A DNA stretch of 64,000 nucleotides from assembly GCA_048264105.1 (NCBI GenBank), contig JBLXDJ010000002.1, positions 248,001 to 312,000 of the forward strand, written 5' to 3'. Below the pieces are notes generated by a model, which had not been told where the DNA came from, did no database searches, and saw nothing but the letters and a program-made list of their open reading frames with translations. The position numbers and the translations under genes were made by a program. Shown here piece after piece: positions 53,475 to 61,354 of the stretch (positions within the stretch are counted from its first letter, which is position 1; every line of letters starts with the position of its first letter). The DNA comes from Oceanospirillum sp048264105. Lineage in GTDB: Bacteria > Pseudomonadota > Gammaproteobacteria > Pseudomonadales > Halomonadaceae.

Positions 53475-54671
53475 TTAGCGGCTGATGGCTTCCGAGATCG
53501 CCTGACTCAGACGTTCCAGATTGGTATCGTTGATGCCCGCGATATTGATTCGGCCGGAATCAACAGCATAGATCGCGTATTCGTCTTTCAGGTATTTCAC
53601 TTCGCTTTTGCTCAGACCTGAATAGGAGAACATGCCTTTCTGGGCGGTGATAAAGCTGAAGTCACGCTCAGAGGACAGGGCATCCAGGTTTTTGACCAGT
53701 TCGGTACGCATACGGTGAATACGGGTGCGCATCTCGGCCAGTTCCGTTTCCCACTGCTGGCGCAGGGCTGAATCAGACAAGATCGTCGTTACGATTGCTG
53801 CGCCATGTGCCGGTGGGTTGGAGTAGTTGGCACGAATACAGTTGCAGGCTTGTGAGAACACATTCCCGCAATGCTCTGCCTTGGCGGCAACCACACTTAA
53901 TGCACCGATACGCTCGTTATAGAGGCCAAAGTTTTTCGAGCATGAGGTTGTGATCAGCGCTTCCGGACACTTCTCCAGAATCAGTTTCATACCCTGTACG
54001 TCTTCTTCCAGACCGTCACCAAAGCCCTGATAAGCGCAGTCGATCAGAGGCAGCAGGCCACGTTCTGATACCACTTCGCTGATCTGCTGCCACTGCTCCA
54101 GTGTCGGATCGATACCGGTTGGGTTGTGGCAGCTGGCGTGCAGCAGGATCGCATCACCGGCAGGCATCTGACGGATCGATTCCAGCATGTTGTCAAAAGC
54201 CAGAGCGTTTTGCTGGGCATCATAGTAAGGGTAGGTGCGAACCTCGACACCAGCACCGGCAAAAACATGGAAGTGGTTTGACCAGGTTGGGTCGCTCACC
54301 CAGATTTTCGCTTCCGGGTTCAGGGCATTGATCAGGTCGCCAGCCACTCGCAGTGCGCCTGTGCCGCCGGGTGTCTGGGCTGTAGCGATACGTTGCTCAG
54401 CGATCAGCGGGTGGTTCTCACCCAGCATCAGTTTTTGCAGCAGAGGTGCTAACTCAGGGGCACCGGCAGGGCCGATATAGCCTTTGCTCTGTTCATTTTC
54501 CAGAATCAGGCCTTCAGCTTTTTTCACAACCGGCAGAATGGGTGTCAGGCCTGCATCATCTTTGTAAACGCCAACCCCAAGGTCAATCTTGGTCGGAGTC
54601 GGATCTTTTTTAAATTCCATCATGAGTGCCAGCAGGGCATCACCGGGAATCGCTTTTACATTCTCAAACAT
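53475..54671 (-). CDS. Aromatic/aspartate aminotransferase (class I)
   Basis: The 398-residue PLP enzyme belongs to the AspC/TyrB family. The ATG at 54671 follows GGAG; a start 12 bases upstream is possible. Motifs include KIDLGVGVYKDDAG, TPGGTGALRV, WVSDPTWSNHF, LHASCHNPTGIDPT, DCAYQGFGDGL and the Schiff-base K246 in TTSCSKNFGLYNERIG, with a C-terminal Arg in SGRINIAGI. It transfers amino groups between aspartate or aromatic amino acids and 2-oxoglutarate. TyrB rather than AspC is favoured by a TyrR-like box upstream, but sequence alone does not separate the two. Confidence 0.9.
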   Translation of the reverse strand: MFENVKAIPGDALLALMMEFKKDPTPTKIDLGVGVYKDDAGLTPILPVVKKAEGLILENEQSKGYIGPAGAPELAPLLQKLMLGENHPLIAEQRIATAQTPGGTGALRVAGDLINALNPEAKIWVSDPTWSNHFHVFAGAGVEVRTYPYYDAQQNALAFDNMLESIRQMPAGDAILLHASCHNPTGIDPTLEQWQQISEVVSERGLLPLIDCAYQGFGDGLEEDVQGMKLILEKCPEALITTSCSKNFGLYNERIGALSVVAAKAEHCGNVFSQACNCIRANYSNPPAHGAAIVTTILSDSALRQQWETELAEMRTRIHRMRTELVKNLDALSSERDFSFITAQKGMFSYSGLSKSEVKYLKDEYAIYAVDSGRINIAGINDTNLERLSQAISEAISR

Positions 54672-54825
54672 GGCAGGCTCCAAAGCAGTAAAGGAGTTAA
54701 CAGTATTGTTTTTATCAATCAGGACAGATGGTCTGAACCCTAATATAAGCGTTTGATAGTAACGTCTTTTTTGTCAGGGTTTACGTTGAGGTAAGGGGCT
54801 GGAGGGCTGAAATTAGCCGGTATGC

Positions 54826-54843
54826 TGTAAGCTATTTATTACA
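54826..54843. promoter_or_regulatory. TyrR/PhhR-like box upstream of aminotransferase
   Basis: TGTAAG-CTATTT-ATTACA matches the TyrR consensus TGTAAA-N6-TTTACA at ten of twelve positions, and CTGTAA-N8-TTACAG is a perfect palindrome. It lies about 155 bases before the aminotransferase ATG on the minus strand. The rest of the 54672-54944 gap shows no gene. Confidence 0.5.
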
Positions 54844-54944
54844 GGCTGGCAGAGCGTTCAGAACAAGCCAGTTTCGGGTGCTTAGGGTGTATTAAAAAAA
54901 TTACGCAAGGGCGTCATCGGCAGGTGAAAATATTCCCTGAAAAG

Positions 54945-54981
54945 AAAAAGCCCGATGATTTTGACAGGTCATCGGGCTTTA
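54945..54981 (-). terminator. ODP gene terminator
   Basis: Read on the minus strand, AAAGCCCGATGA and TCATCGGGCTTTTT form a stem of twelve pairs with a T-run, 23 bases after the ODP stop. Confidence 0.88.
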
Positions 54982-55003
54982 AAGGGCGGAATATCAGGCG
55001 GGA

Positions 55004-55741
55004 TCAGCGTCCGACACCGGTTCCCACTTCCAGCTCATCCAGCCAATCCAGGAAGCGCTGTACATCACGACCTTTAAAGATAGCGCCGTGCTGAGGTGCC
55101 ATATATTCGATATCCAGCTGGCGTACACGACGAACCCAGTCTTTCTTCGCGCGGTTTGATGGCATCCAGCGTTGGTGGAAGAGGCGCATTTTCTCGACGT
55201 GAGCGTCAAAGTCTTCCACAAACAGAGGCGCGCCATCAGGCAGCAGTGCAGCACCAATATCGCCGCTCATCAGAATCTTCGCCTGCGGGTCGTACACGCT
55301 GAAGTTACCGGACGAGTGCATGTAGTGAGCCGGAATAAACTGAATCTCGATATCATCCAGACGAATGCTCTTACCTTCATCCGGCAGCGGGTTGTAACGA
55401 ATGCTGTTGCAACCGAAGTGACGCAGAAAACCTTCCCACAGCCATGGCGCATGAAGCTCGGCATGGGGCAGCGTTTTATCCCACAGACCCAGAGAAGAGA
55501 TGATGTCCGGGTCCTGATGCGATGCAAACAGGTGGGTGATCTGGTTAACCGGAACATGATGAACAACCGCTGCCAGCATGGCTGAGAACAGCTCAATGCC
55601 GCCCGGATCCAGCATAATGGCGTGGTTGGTGGTTTTGATCATGTACTGGTTGGTATCAATGATCTTACTGGGACGCTCTTCGTCTCGTCCGAAAACCAGC
55701 CATTCGTGGCTGCGACCTTCATGGAGTTTTACAACTTTCAT
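55004..55741 (-). CDS. Oxygen-binding diiron protein (ODP), metallo-beta-lactamase fold
   Basis: The 245-residue protein has the metallo-beta-lactamase fold of the flavodiiron/ODP family without the flavodoxin domain. Likely iron ligands are His75, Asp77 and Asp79 (ASHQDPDI), His139 (PAHYMHS), Asp161 (MSGDIG) and His218 (PQHGAIF). Their spacing follows the flavodiiron pattern H-x-E-x-D, H, D, H, with Asp for Glu and Ile in place of the sixth His. ODP proteins have been shown in Treponema denticola to bind oxygen and iron and to signal through sensorless chemoreceptors. Here the gene follows a short degenerate chemoreceptor on the same strand, 121 bases apart. An enzymatic role is possible but less likely. 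Confidence 0.85.
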   Translation of the reverse strand: MKVVKLHEGRSHEWLVFGRDEERPSKIIDTNQYMIKTTNHAIMLDPGGIELFSAMLAAVVHHVPVNQITHLFASHQDPDIISSLGLWDKTLPHAELHAPWLWEGFLRHFGCNSIRYNPLPDEGKSIRLDDIEIQFIPAHYMHSSGNFSVYDPQAKILMSGDIGAALLPDGAPLFVEDFDAHVEKMRLFHQRWMPSNRAKKDWVRRVRQLDIEYMAPQHGAIFKGRDVQRFLDWLDELEVGTGVGR

Positions 55742-55862
55742 AATTAAGTCCGGTTTGGTGTTTGTTGACGTCCCTGCTCAGACGAAGAACAAAGAAAAAC
55801 ATTTTCTGATGACACTAAATGAGTGGTCATCATCATGATAAATAGCCTGCTCACCGGGGCGA

Positions 55863-56471
55863 TTAACGCTCCAGTGAATGGCGACACTTGCTGGCGATGT
55901 GTTTAATGCGATTCGCGGCTTTTTCCAGCTTGATCACAATACCCTCCAGGCTTGCCTGATAACTGTCGGCAGCGGTAGCCGCTTCCAGTCTCGATGTGGC
56001 GGTGACCACATTGGCAGCCAGCATACGGGACTCAATCTCATCGAGCAGTTCAAACAACTTACGCATATGGCGTCGCAGCTGAACCGATTGCTGGTGATGC
56101 TGGTTGTATGCTTCTTTGGCGATCGGGTCGAGGGTTTCGACATGAATCGCAGATGCTGCTTTTTGCTGCGCTCTGGCAAATTTGAGGTTTGCATCGGAGC
56201 TGTGCAGCTCATTCAGCGAGGTTCTGGAGAGCACCAGAGCTTCACGGTTGATCTCTTTCACCAGCCATATGGTGTCATTGGCCAGCTCAACCATAAAGTC
56301 CGTAATGGGCTTGAAAGTACGGACATTATCTCCGGCCCGGGCGACCAATGCTTTGGCATTCATCGCTTCAAGAGAGATGTTTTTTGCTTCTGTCAGTACT
56401 TCACTGAGTTCAGCCGCTACCGTGGCAGCATTGATAAAAAAGTGTGCACTGTTCTTGCTTCTGGACTGCAT
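55863..56471 (-). CDS. Short sensorless chemoreceptor-like protein, degenerate tip
   Basis: The ATG at 56471 is chosen over a GTG at 56483; neither has a strong ribosome binding site. The 202-residue product has no signal peptide or membrane segment and is almost all helical. Residues 38-67 align without gaps to the signalling tip of methyl-accepting proteins: NA at 38-39, ARAG at 44-47 (Arg matching Tsr R388), R51, F53, D58, LA at 63-64 and T67. The normally invariant Glu of the AIEAARAG segment is Leu42 and GRGFAVV reads VRTFKPI, so CheA/CheW coupling is probably changed. The remaining 130 residues form further long helices. Adjacency to ODP suggests they act together. It may instead be a helical adaptor that lost chemotaxis function. 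Confidence 0.7.
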   Translation of the reverse strand: MQSRSKNSAHFFINAATVAAELSEVLTEAKNISLEAMNAKALVARAGDNVRTFKPITDFMVELANDTIWLVKEINREALVLSRTSLNELHSSDANLKFARAQQKAASAIHVETLDPIAKEAYNQHHQQSVQLRRHMRKLFELLDEIESRMLAANVVTATSRLEAATAADSYQASLEGIVIKLEKAANRIKHIASKCRHSLER

Positions 56472-56855
56472 CGGAAACACCACGGACAGGCAATTAAAGG
56501 AATATTTAAACTAAGCTAATTATGGTTAGCCAACCGGAAGATGACAACCACTAGCTGGCAGGAAAAACCGTGAAAACAACAGGGTAATCATCGGCTGATT
56601 TGTGCCGACTATGAGTTTAATCCTATTTGCCTGAAAATATTGGGTTTTAATCCACTTTTGCAGCAAAAAGGTATGAAATCAGGGCTAAAAAAGCACGATA
56701 AATCGGTTTTTATTGTGCGACGAAAGTATTATTCTTTGACCAAGGTCTGAGGCTTCATGGATCTGAAGCCCGGAAAAATAATAAATATACCCACAGCATG
56801 ATCGTATTGCTTGAGGGTAGGTAACCACAAGTTGCTGAAAAAATTAGGTACTGTT
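56472..56855. promoter_or_regulatory. Divergent promoter region of the two chemoreceptor genes
   Basis: The 384-base gap is AT-rich and holds no gene. Facing the plus-strand receptor, GAAA-N15-CACGATAA (56675-56701) is a weak match to the sigma-28 flagellar promoter (TAAA-N15-GCCGATAA). A hairpin GGCTTCA-N6-TGAAGCC (56751-56770) lies in its likely leader. Confidence 0.35.
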
Positions 56856-58790
56856 ATGTCGAAGCAGTCGTTTGCACTGAATAGCCGATTACTCCGCCCG
56901 GTAATCATCGCTATCGTTTTTCTGGCAGGGATTCAAACTCTGCTAACCATCTTTCTGACCACCTCCGGTGGTGAAAATCTTACCTCCGATATACGAAACC
57001 GTCTGAGTACCGAAAACGGCAAAGTGTCTGACCAGCTTCAGGCCGCCAGCACCGGTGTACAGGCGCAGATCTCCCGCATGACGCAAAGCGTTTCTGATGA
57101 CCTCTCTGCTGAGTTGCGCGCGCAGCTGGAGCAGGAAAAAGAATCGACGGTGACCCTGCTGGAATCCTCGTTGCTGGAAACCTCCCGTAATATGGCGGTT
57201 CTTCTGGCTGCGGTTGCACCTCAGGCGGTTTGGGACCGCGACACGCCTCTGCTGACTCAATATGTCAAGATGGCCCATGACAGCAAGCATGTGGTTTTTG
57301 CCGGTTATTATGATGGCTATGGCAAGCGTCTGACCCGTTACCTGAACCGCAAAAGTGATCTGGTTAAAGAGCTGATGAAAACCGGTGAAGGGGATAACTC
57401 CCTGAGCCGCGTGGTGGATGCTGCGAAAAAGCATGAGCGTCTTATTGTTATCGAGCAGCCGATCAATCCCAACGGGGCGGTTATTGGTCGTTTAGTGTTG
57501 GGTGTCAGCCGTGATGCGGTGATTGAAAGCACCCGCAAAATGGAAACGGGTTTTAATAGTCTGATTGAGCAAAGTATCAGCTCGGTTAAAGCCAGTATTG
57601 ATGCCGGTGGTGCTGAGTCCGTTGCCGAGTTGCAGAAGCGACTGGACAGTATTCTTGAGAACAACGACAAAGCGCGGGAAAGCATCGGTAAAAGTATTGA
57701 GAATTCATCCGATGAACTGGTGACCCAAATGACGCTGGTCTCCGTTATCAGTGCTCTGGTATTGGTGCTGGTTCTGGTGATTGTGCTTTCGGTACGTCTG
57801 TTGCGCCGTGTGAACGTGCTGACGGATGCGCTGGAAGATCTGTCTGCCGGTGAAGGTGATTTGACGCGCCGTATTCAGGTATCCGGCAGTGATGAGATCA
57901 CTGAGATGGCTGATAAGGTGAACCACTTTGTCGAAGCGATTCAGGTGATCATCAATGATGTTCAGCAGTTATCCCGTCATACCACAGATGTGGTGAGTAC
58001 GATGCATAAGGGAACACTGCAGGCATCCGAGGCGACTGAACGTCAGCAGGGTGCAGCATCTGACGCCTCTGATTCGGTTGCGTATATTGCTCAAAGCGTG
58101 TCAGAAGAGAGCGAGAGCGTTGCTGAGACACTGAGAAATGTTGATCAGATTCGGGAAGAGACGAATCAGAGTTCAGTTATCTCCCGCCAGGTGCGTCACG
58201 ACATTGAAGCTCTGGTAACGGATGTCGAGAAAACCGCAGAAGTGATCAACAGTCTGGCCAGCCAGAGTGATCAGATTGGTGATGTACTGGATATGATTAA
58301 GTCGATCGCGGAACAAACCAATCTGCTGGCACTGAATGCGGCGATTGAAGCGGCACGGGCCGGTGAAAGTGGTCGTGGTTTTGCCGTTGTTGCTGATGAG
58401 GTGCGGATGCTGGCCAGTAAAACGCAGCAATCCACTGAAGATATCGAACAACAGATCAGTGAGCTTCAGTCCGGCACCAAAAAAGCGGTTCAGGCGATTA
58501 ACGACGCCAGTGAAGTGGCCCGAAACAGTATTGAGGGCATGCGTCAGTCGGATGAGCGTCTGGCAAATGTCAGCAGCTCTGTGGATAACCTGCATCGCAT
58601 GTTTGAAGAGATCACCAGCATGACCTCTGATCAGTCTTCCCGGGCGCAAAGCATGACACATGCTCTTGAGCAGATTGTGGCGGAGGCTAAGATGACCTTT
58701 GAAGTGGTGGATCATGCCGCGACAACCAGTCGTGAGCTGGAGTCACTGGTGAAAGAACTGGGTCAGAAAGTGGATCGGTTTAAAGTCTGA
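56856..58790 (+). CDS. Methyl-accepting chemotaxis protein, transmembrane
   Basis: The 644-residue receptor starts at the ATG at 56856 (MSKQSFALNSRLL); the frame is open 45 bases upstream. It has a first membrane helix (about 14-35), a long periplasmic domain with an amphipathic helix and a Cache-like fold (about 36-290, with FAGYYDGYGKRLTRYLN), a second helix (about 291-313), a HAMP domain (about 315-368) and the signalling domain. The conserved tip is intact: IAEQTNLLALNAAIEAARAG and RGFAVVADEVRMLA near residues 485-520. The ligand is unknown. It is divergent from the ODP and short-receptor genes, and a bidirectional terminator follows. Confidence 0.95.
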   Translation: MSKQSFALNSRLLRPVIIAIVFLAGIQTLLTIFLTTSGGENLTSDIRNRLSTENGKVSDQLQAASTGVQAQISRMTQSVSDDLSAELRAQLEQEKESTVTLLESSLLETSRNMAVLLAAVAPQAVWDRDTPLLTQYVKMAHDSKHVVFAGYYDGYGKRLTRYLNRKSDLVKELMKTGEGDNSLSRVVDAAKKHERLIVIEQPINPNGAVIGRLVLGVSRDAVIESTRKMETGFNSLIEQSISSVKASIDAGGAESVAELQKRLDSILENNDKARESIGKSIENSSDELVTQMTLVSVISALVLVLVLVIVLSVRLLRRVNVLTDALEDLSAGEGDLTRRIQVSGSDEITEMADKVNHFVEAIQVIINDVQQLSRHTTDVVSTMHKGTLQASEATERQQGAASDASDSVAYIAQSVSEESESVAETLRNVDQIREETNQSSVISRQVRHDIEALVTDVEKTAEVINSLASQSDQIGDVLDMIKSIAEQTNLLALNAAIEAARAGESGRGFAVVADEVRMLASKTQQSTEDIEQQISELQSGTKKAVQAINDASEVARNSIEGMRQSDERLANVSSSVDNLHRMFEEITSMTSDQSSRAQSMTHALEQIVAEAKMTFEVVDHAATTSRELESLVKELGQKVDRFKV

Positions 58791-58810
58791 TCGCTCCTCT
58801 GAGTCATTAT

Positions 58811-58850
58811 AAAAAAACCGCTATAGCAGAGATGCTATAGCGGTTTTTTT
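58811..58850. terminator. Bidirectional chemoreceptor/thiolase terminator
   Basis: AAAAAAACCGCTATAGCA and TGCTATAGCGGTTTTTTT form a perfect 18-bp stem between the two convergent genes. Confidence 0.93.
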
Positions 58851-58888
58851 GTTTTCGGGTTCAGCTGTAATGACAGCTGTTCAACCGA

Positions 58889-60070
58889 TTACAGCAGCTC
58901 AACCGCCACTGCTGTTGCTTCACCGCCACCGATACACAGGGATGCGATACCGCGCGTCTTGCCTTCCTGCTGCAGGGCGTGCATCAGGGTAACCAGAATA
59001 CGGGAGCCGGTAGAACCGATCGGGTGACCCTGGGCACAGGCACCACCGTAAATGTTCACCTTCTCCGCGGGGATATTCAGACCATCAATGGCCAGCATGG
59101 TCACGATAGCGAAGGCTTCGTTGATCTCAAACAGGTCAACATCTTCGATAGACCAGCCCGCCTTATCCAGCACTTTTTCGATGGAGCCGATCGGTGCCAG
59201 TGTGAACTCTGACGGTTCACGGGAATTGGTCGCGTGGGCAACAAAGCGCGCCATAGGCTTCAGGCCACGTTTTTCAGCTTCTGACTCACGCATCAGTACC
59301 AGCGCCGATGCGCCATCGGAAATAGAGCTGGAGTTTGCTGCGGTTACAGTACCGTCTTTCTTAAACGCAGGGCGCAGGGATGGAATCTTATCGATATTGG
59401 CGTTGTGCGGCTGTTCATCATCCACAACAACTGTCTCGCCTTTACGGCTGCTGATGGTCACTGGTGCGGTTTCTGCTTTCAGCTTGCCATCATCGATCGC
59501 GGTCATCGCTTTTTTCAGAGAGTCGATGGCAAAGTTATCCATCGCTTCACGGGTGTAACCCCGTTCGTCAGCAATCTCCTGAGCAAATACGCCCATCAGT
59601 TTGCCGGTGCGGGCATCTTCAAGACCATCCAGGAACATGTGATCTTTTACTTCGCCATGGCCCAGACGCATACCGCTACGGGCTTTGGTCATAAGGTAGG
59701 GCGCATTACTCATGCTTTCCATACCACCGGCGATCATGATGTCGTTGCTGCCAGCTTTAATCAGGTCATGAGCCAGCATGGCGGCTTTCATACCGGAACC
59801 ACACAGCTTGTTGATCGTGGTTGCACCGGTAGAAACCGGGATTTCAGCATTCATCATCGCCTGACGGGCCGGACCCTGCCCAAGGCTGGCGGGAAGAACA
59901 CAGCCCATAATCACTTCCTGAATGTCTTCAGGCTTCAGGCTGGCGCGACGAATCGCATCGGCAATAGCAACACCACCCAGTTGAGGTGCTGTCAGAGAAC
60001 TCAGGCTGCCCATCATGCCGCCCATAGGGGTACGTGCCCCGGAAACGATTACAACTGCATCTTCTTTCAT
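58889..60070 (-). CDS. Acetyl-CoA acetyltransferase (thiolase)
   Basis: The 393-residue thiolase has catalytic C90 in INKLCGSGMKA, Asn317 in EINEAF, H349 in GGACAQGHPIGSTG and C379 in CIGGGEATA. The usual GGAIALGHPIGASG reads GGACAQGHPIGSTG, an uncommon variant. It interconverts two acetyl-CoA and acetoacetyl-CoA, or cleaves 3-ketoacyl-CoA. It lies divergent to a TetR regulator and an acyl-CoA synthetase, which suggests a catabolic role rather than polyhydroxybutyrate formation; no phaB or phaC is present in the window. Confidence 0.93.
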   Translation of the reverse strand: MKEDAVVIVSGARTPMGGMMGSLSSLTAPQLGGVAIADAIRRASLKPEDIQEVIMGCVLPASLGQGPARQAMMNAEIPVSTGATTINKLCGSGMKAAMLAHDLIKAGSNDIMIAGGMESMSNAPYLMTKARSGMRLGHGEVKDHMFLDGLEDARTGKLMGVFAQEIADERGYTREAMDNFAIDSLKKAMTAIDDGKLKAETAPVTISSRKGETVVVDDEQPHNANIDKIPSLRPAFKKDGTVTAANSSSISDGASALVLMRESEAEKRGLKPMARFVAHATNSREPSEFTLAPIGSIEKVLDKAGWSIEDVDLFEINEAFAIVTMLAIDGLNIPAEKVNIYGGACAQGHPIGSTGSRILVTLMHALQQEGKTRGIASLCIGGGEATAVAVELL

Positions 60071-60299
60071 GCTTGAAACCCTTTTTTGTTATTGAATCCG
60101 GATCCTGTGCGGGTTGAATGAAGGTGCCGCGACCTGATCACGAACTGAAAGTGTGGATGGTTTTTCTTAAATAGCAGTTAAACAGCTGGAGTTTTAGTCA
60201 TGCCAGTGTTTATGCGCGCTGCAGCATGATTTTATCTCCCTAATATTTGACCGCTTTAGGGGGATTGTGGTTAATTTGGTGGCAATCAACCAAAAACCA

Positions 60300-60313
60300 A
60301 GCAAGCGCTAGAT
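60300..60313. promoter_or_regulatory. Candidate TetR operator, site 1
   Basis: AGCAAGCGCTAGAT shares AGCAAGCGCT with the inverted site at 61195. Together they suggest a palindromic operator AGCAAGCGCTTGCT. Site 1 lies just before the regulator ATG (60319), where binding would block its own translation start or promoter. The 60071-60299 gap towards the thiolase is otherwise without a gene. Confidence 0.45.
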
Positions 60314-60318
60314 TTGAG

Positions 60319-60888
60319 ATGACTCTAACTAATAATTCAAAACGACGCAAGGAACTGGTGGCTATCGCAGCCCGCCTGTTCTGTGAGCAAGGCTACGAGC
60401 GGACAACAGTACGTATGTTGGCTGATGCCATGGGTATCAAGTCCGGTAGCCTTTTCCATCACTTTAACGATAAGCAGGAGATTCTGTGCGCGGTCATACA
60501 GGATGGTATGGAAAGCGCGATGGCCATTGCCGATCAGGCGTTAAGTGGCCTGACAGATCCCAAAGCCCGGTTTAAAGCACTGGCCAGGGCGCACCTGAGC
60601 ACCCTGCTGAATGACAGAAATGCCCACGTTGTTGCCCTTTATGAATGGCGCAGTCTTACGGATGAGTCTTTAAGTGTACTGATCGATATGCGGGACCAGT
60701 ACGAGCAACTCTGGCAGCAGGTGATCGATGACTGTGTCGCTGCCGGATTGATCAGAGGTGATCAGCCTCTGATTCGCCGCTTTGCCCTTGGTGCGCTTAA
60801 CTGGACTGTGCAGTGGTATGACGCCGACGGTGAGAAAACACCGGATGATCTGGCTCAGGCTCTGGGAGAATTGATCGGGCTGGATTGA
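60319..60888 (+). CDS. TetR-family transcriptional regulator
   Basis: The ATG at 60319 gives 189 residues (MTLTNNSKRRKELVAIAARL); the longer frame to 60247 would add an unlikely hydrophobic leader. The N-terminal helix-turn-helix is FCEQGYERTTVRMLADAMGI then KSGSLFHHFNDKQEIL, typical of TetR. The C-terminal ligand-binding domain is helical and unspecific. It is divergent to the thiolase and upstream of the acyl-CoA synthetase, and similar sites near both suggest it controls these genes in response to an acyl-CoA. The inducer is unknown. Confidence 0.93.
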   Translation: MTLTNNSKRRKELVAIAARLFCEQGYERTTVRMLADAMGIKSGSLFHHFNDKQEILCAVIQDGMESAMAIADQALSGLTDPKARFKALARAHLSTLLNDRNAHVVALYEWRSLTDESLSVLIDMRDQYEQLWQQVIDDCVAAGLIRGDQPLIRRFALGALNWTVQWYDADGEKTPDDLAQALGELIGLD

Positions 60889-60896
60889 TTGAGCGG

Positions 60897-60935
60897 AGCC
60901 AAAGGGAATGGCCAAAGGCAATAGCCAAAGGGAAT
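60897..60935 (+). repeat. Three 13-bp tandem repeats
   Basis: The unit RGCCAAAGGSAAT occurs three times in a row (60897-60909, 60910-60922, 60923-60935) with two variable positions, starting 9 bases after the TetR stop. It is not coding. Confidence 0.8.
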
Positions 60936-61029
60936 ACAGGCTTCTCAGAGTGGATTTACCGGGATGGCCCAAGTCGGAGGCCTCGCAGTCAGGCCGGTAA
61001 CGTCAGAAAAAAGTGCATTGCTACCGATT

Positions 61030-61059
61030 AAAGCTCACCTTCGCAGGTGGGCTTTTTTT
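61030..61059 (+). terminator. TetR-gene terminator
   Basis: AAGCTCACCT, TCGC and AGGTGGGCTT followed by a T7 tract, 142 bases after the regulator. Together with the tandem repeats it explains part of the 60889-61354 gap. Confidence 0.82.
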
Positions 61060-61194
61060 GCTTTCAGATCAGAATGTTGGCGTGGTTTAGGGTGAATTTG
61101 GATGAAGACTGGTGTGCTAGCCGCCTTCTCAGAAGTAGAAAAATGCTTTTGGGGGGCTTGCGCGTCTGCCCAAGGATCGCTAAATTGTTGTAAA

Positions 61195-61208
61195 ACCGAG
61201 CGCTTGCT
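61195..61208. promoter_or_regulatory. Candidate TetR operator, site 2
   Basis: ACCGAGCGCTTGCT matches the inferred operator AGCAAGCGCTTGCT at twelve of fourteen positions and shares its half-site, inverted, with site 1 at 60300. It stands 147 bases before the acyl-CoA synthetase start. Confidence 0.45.
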
Positions 61209-61248
61209 AGTTATTTGACAGGCGCTTTTTTTGGAGTGATCAGGTGAC

Positions 61249-61260
61249 GTTTACGTAAAC
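61249..61260. promoter_or_regulatory. GTTTACGTAAAC palindrome
   Basis: A perfect 12-bp palindrome lies 95 bases before the acyl-CoA synthetase start, preceded by ACGTTTACGT spacing. It resembles ACGT-rich operators reported for LiuR-type regulators of branched-chain amino acid catabolism, as I recall them. A second regulator may therefore act here besides TetR. Confidence 0.4.
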
Positions 61261-61354
61261 TGTGAATCTGGGAGTTTGCAGTAAGGTAAGCCGCGAGCAC
61301 CGGTCGCCAGCCACGAATAAAAATAATCAGGCGTTGGATATTCGGAGATCCGTC

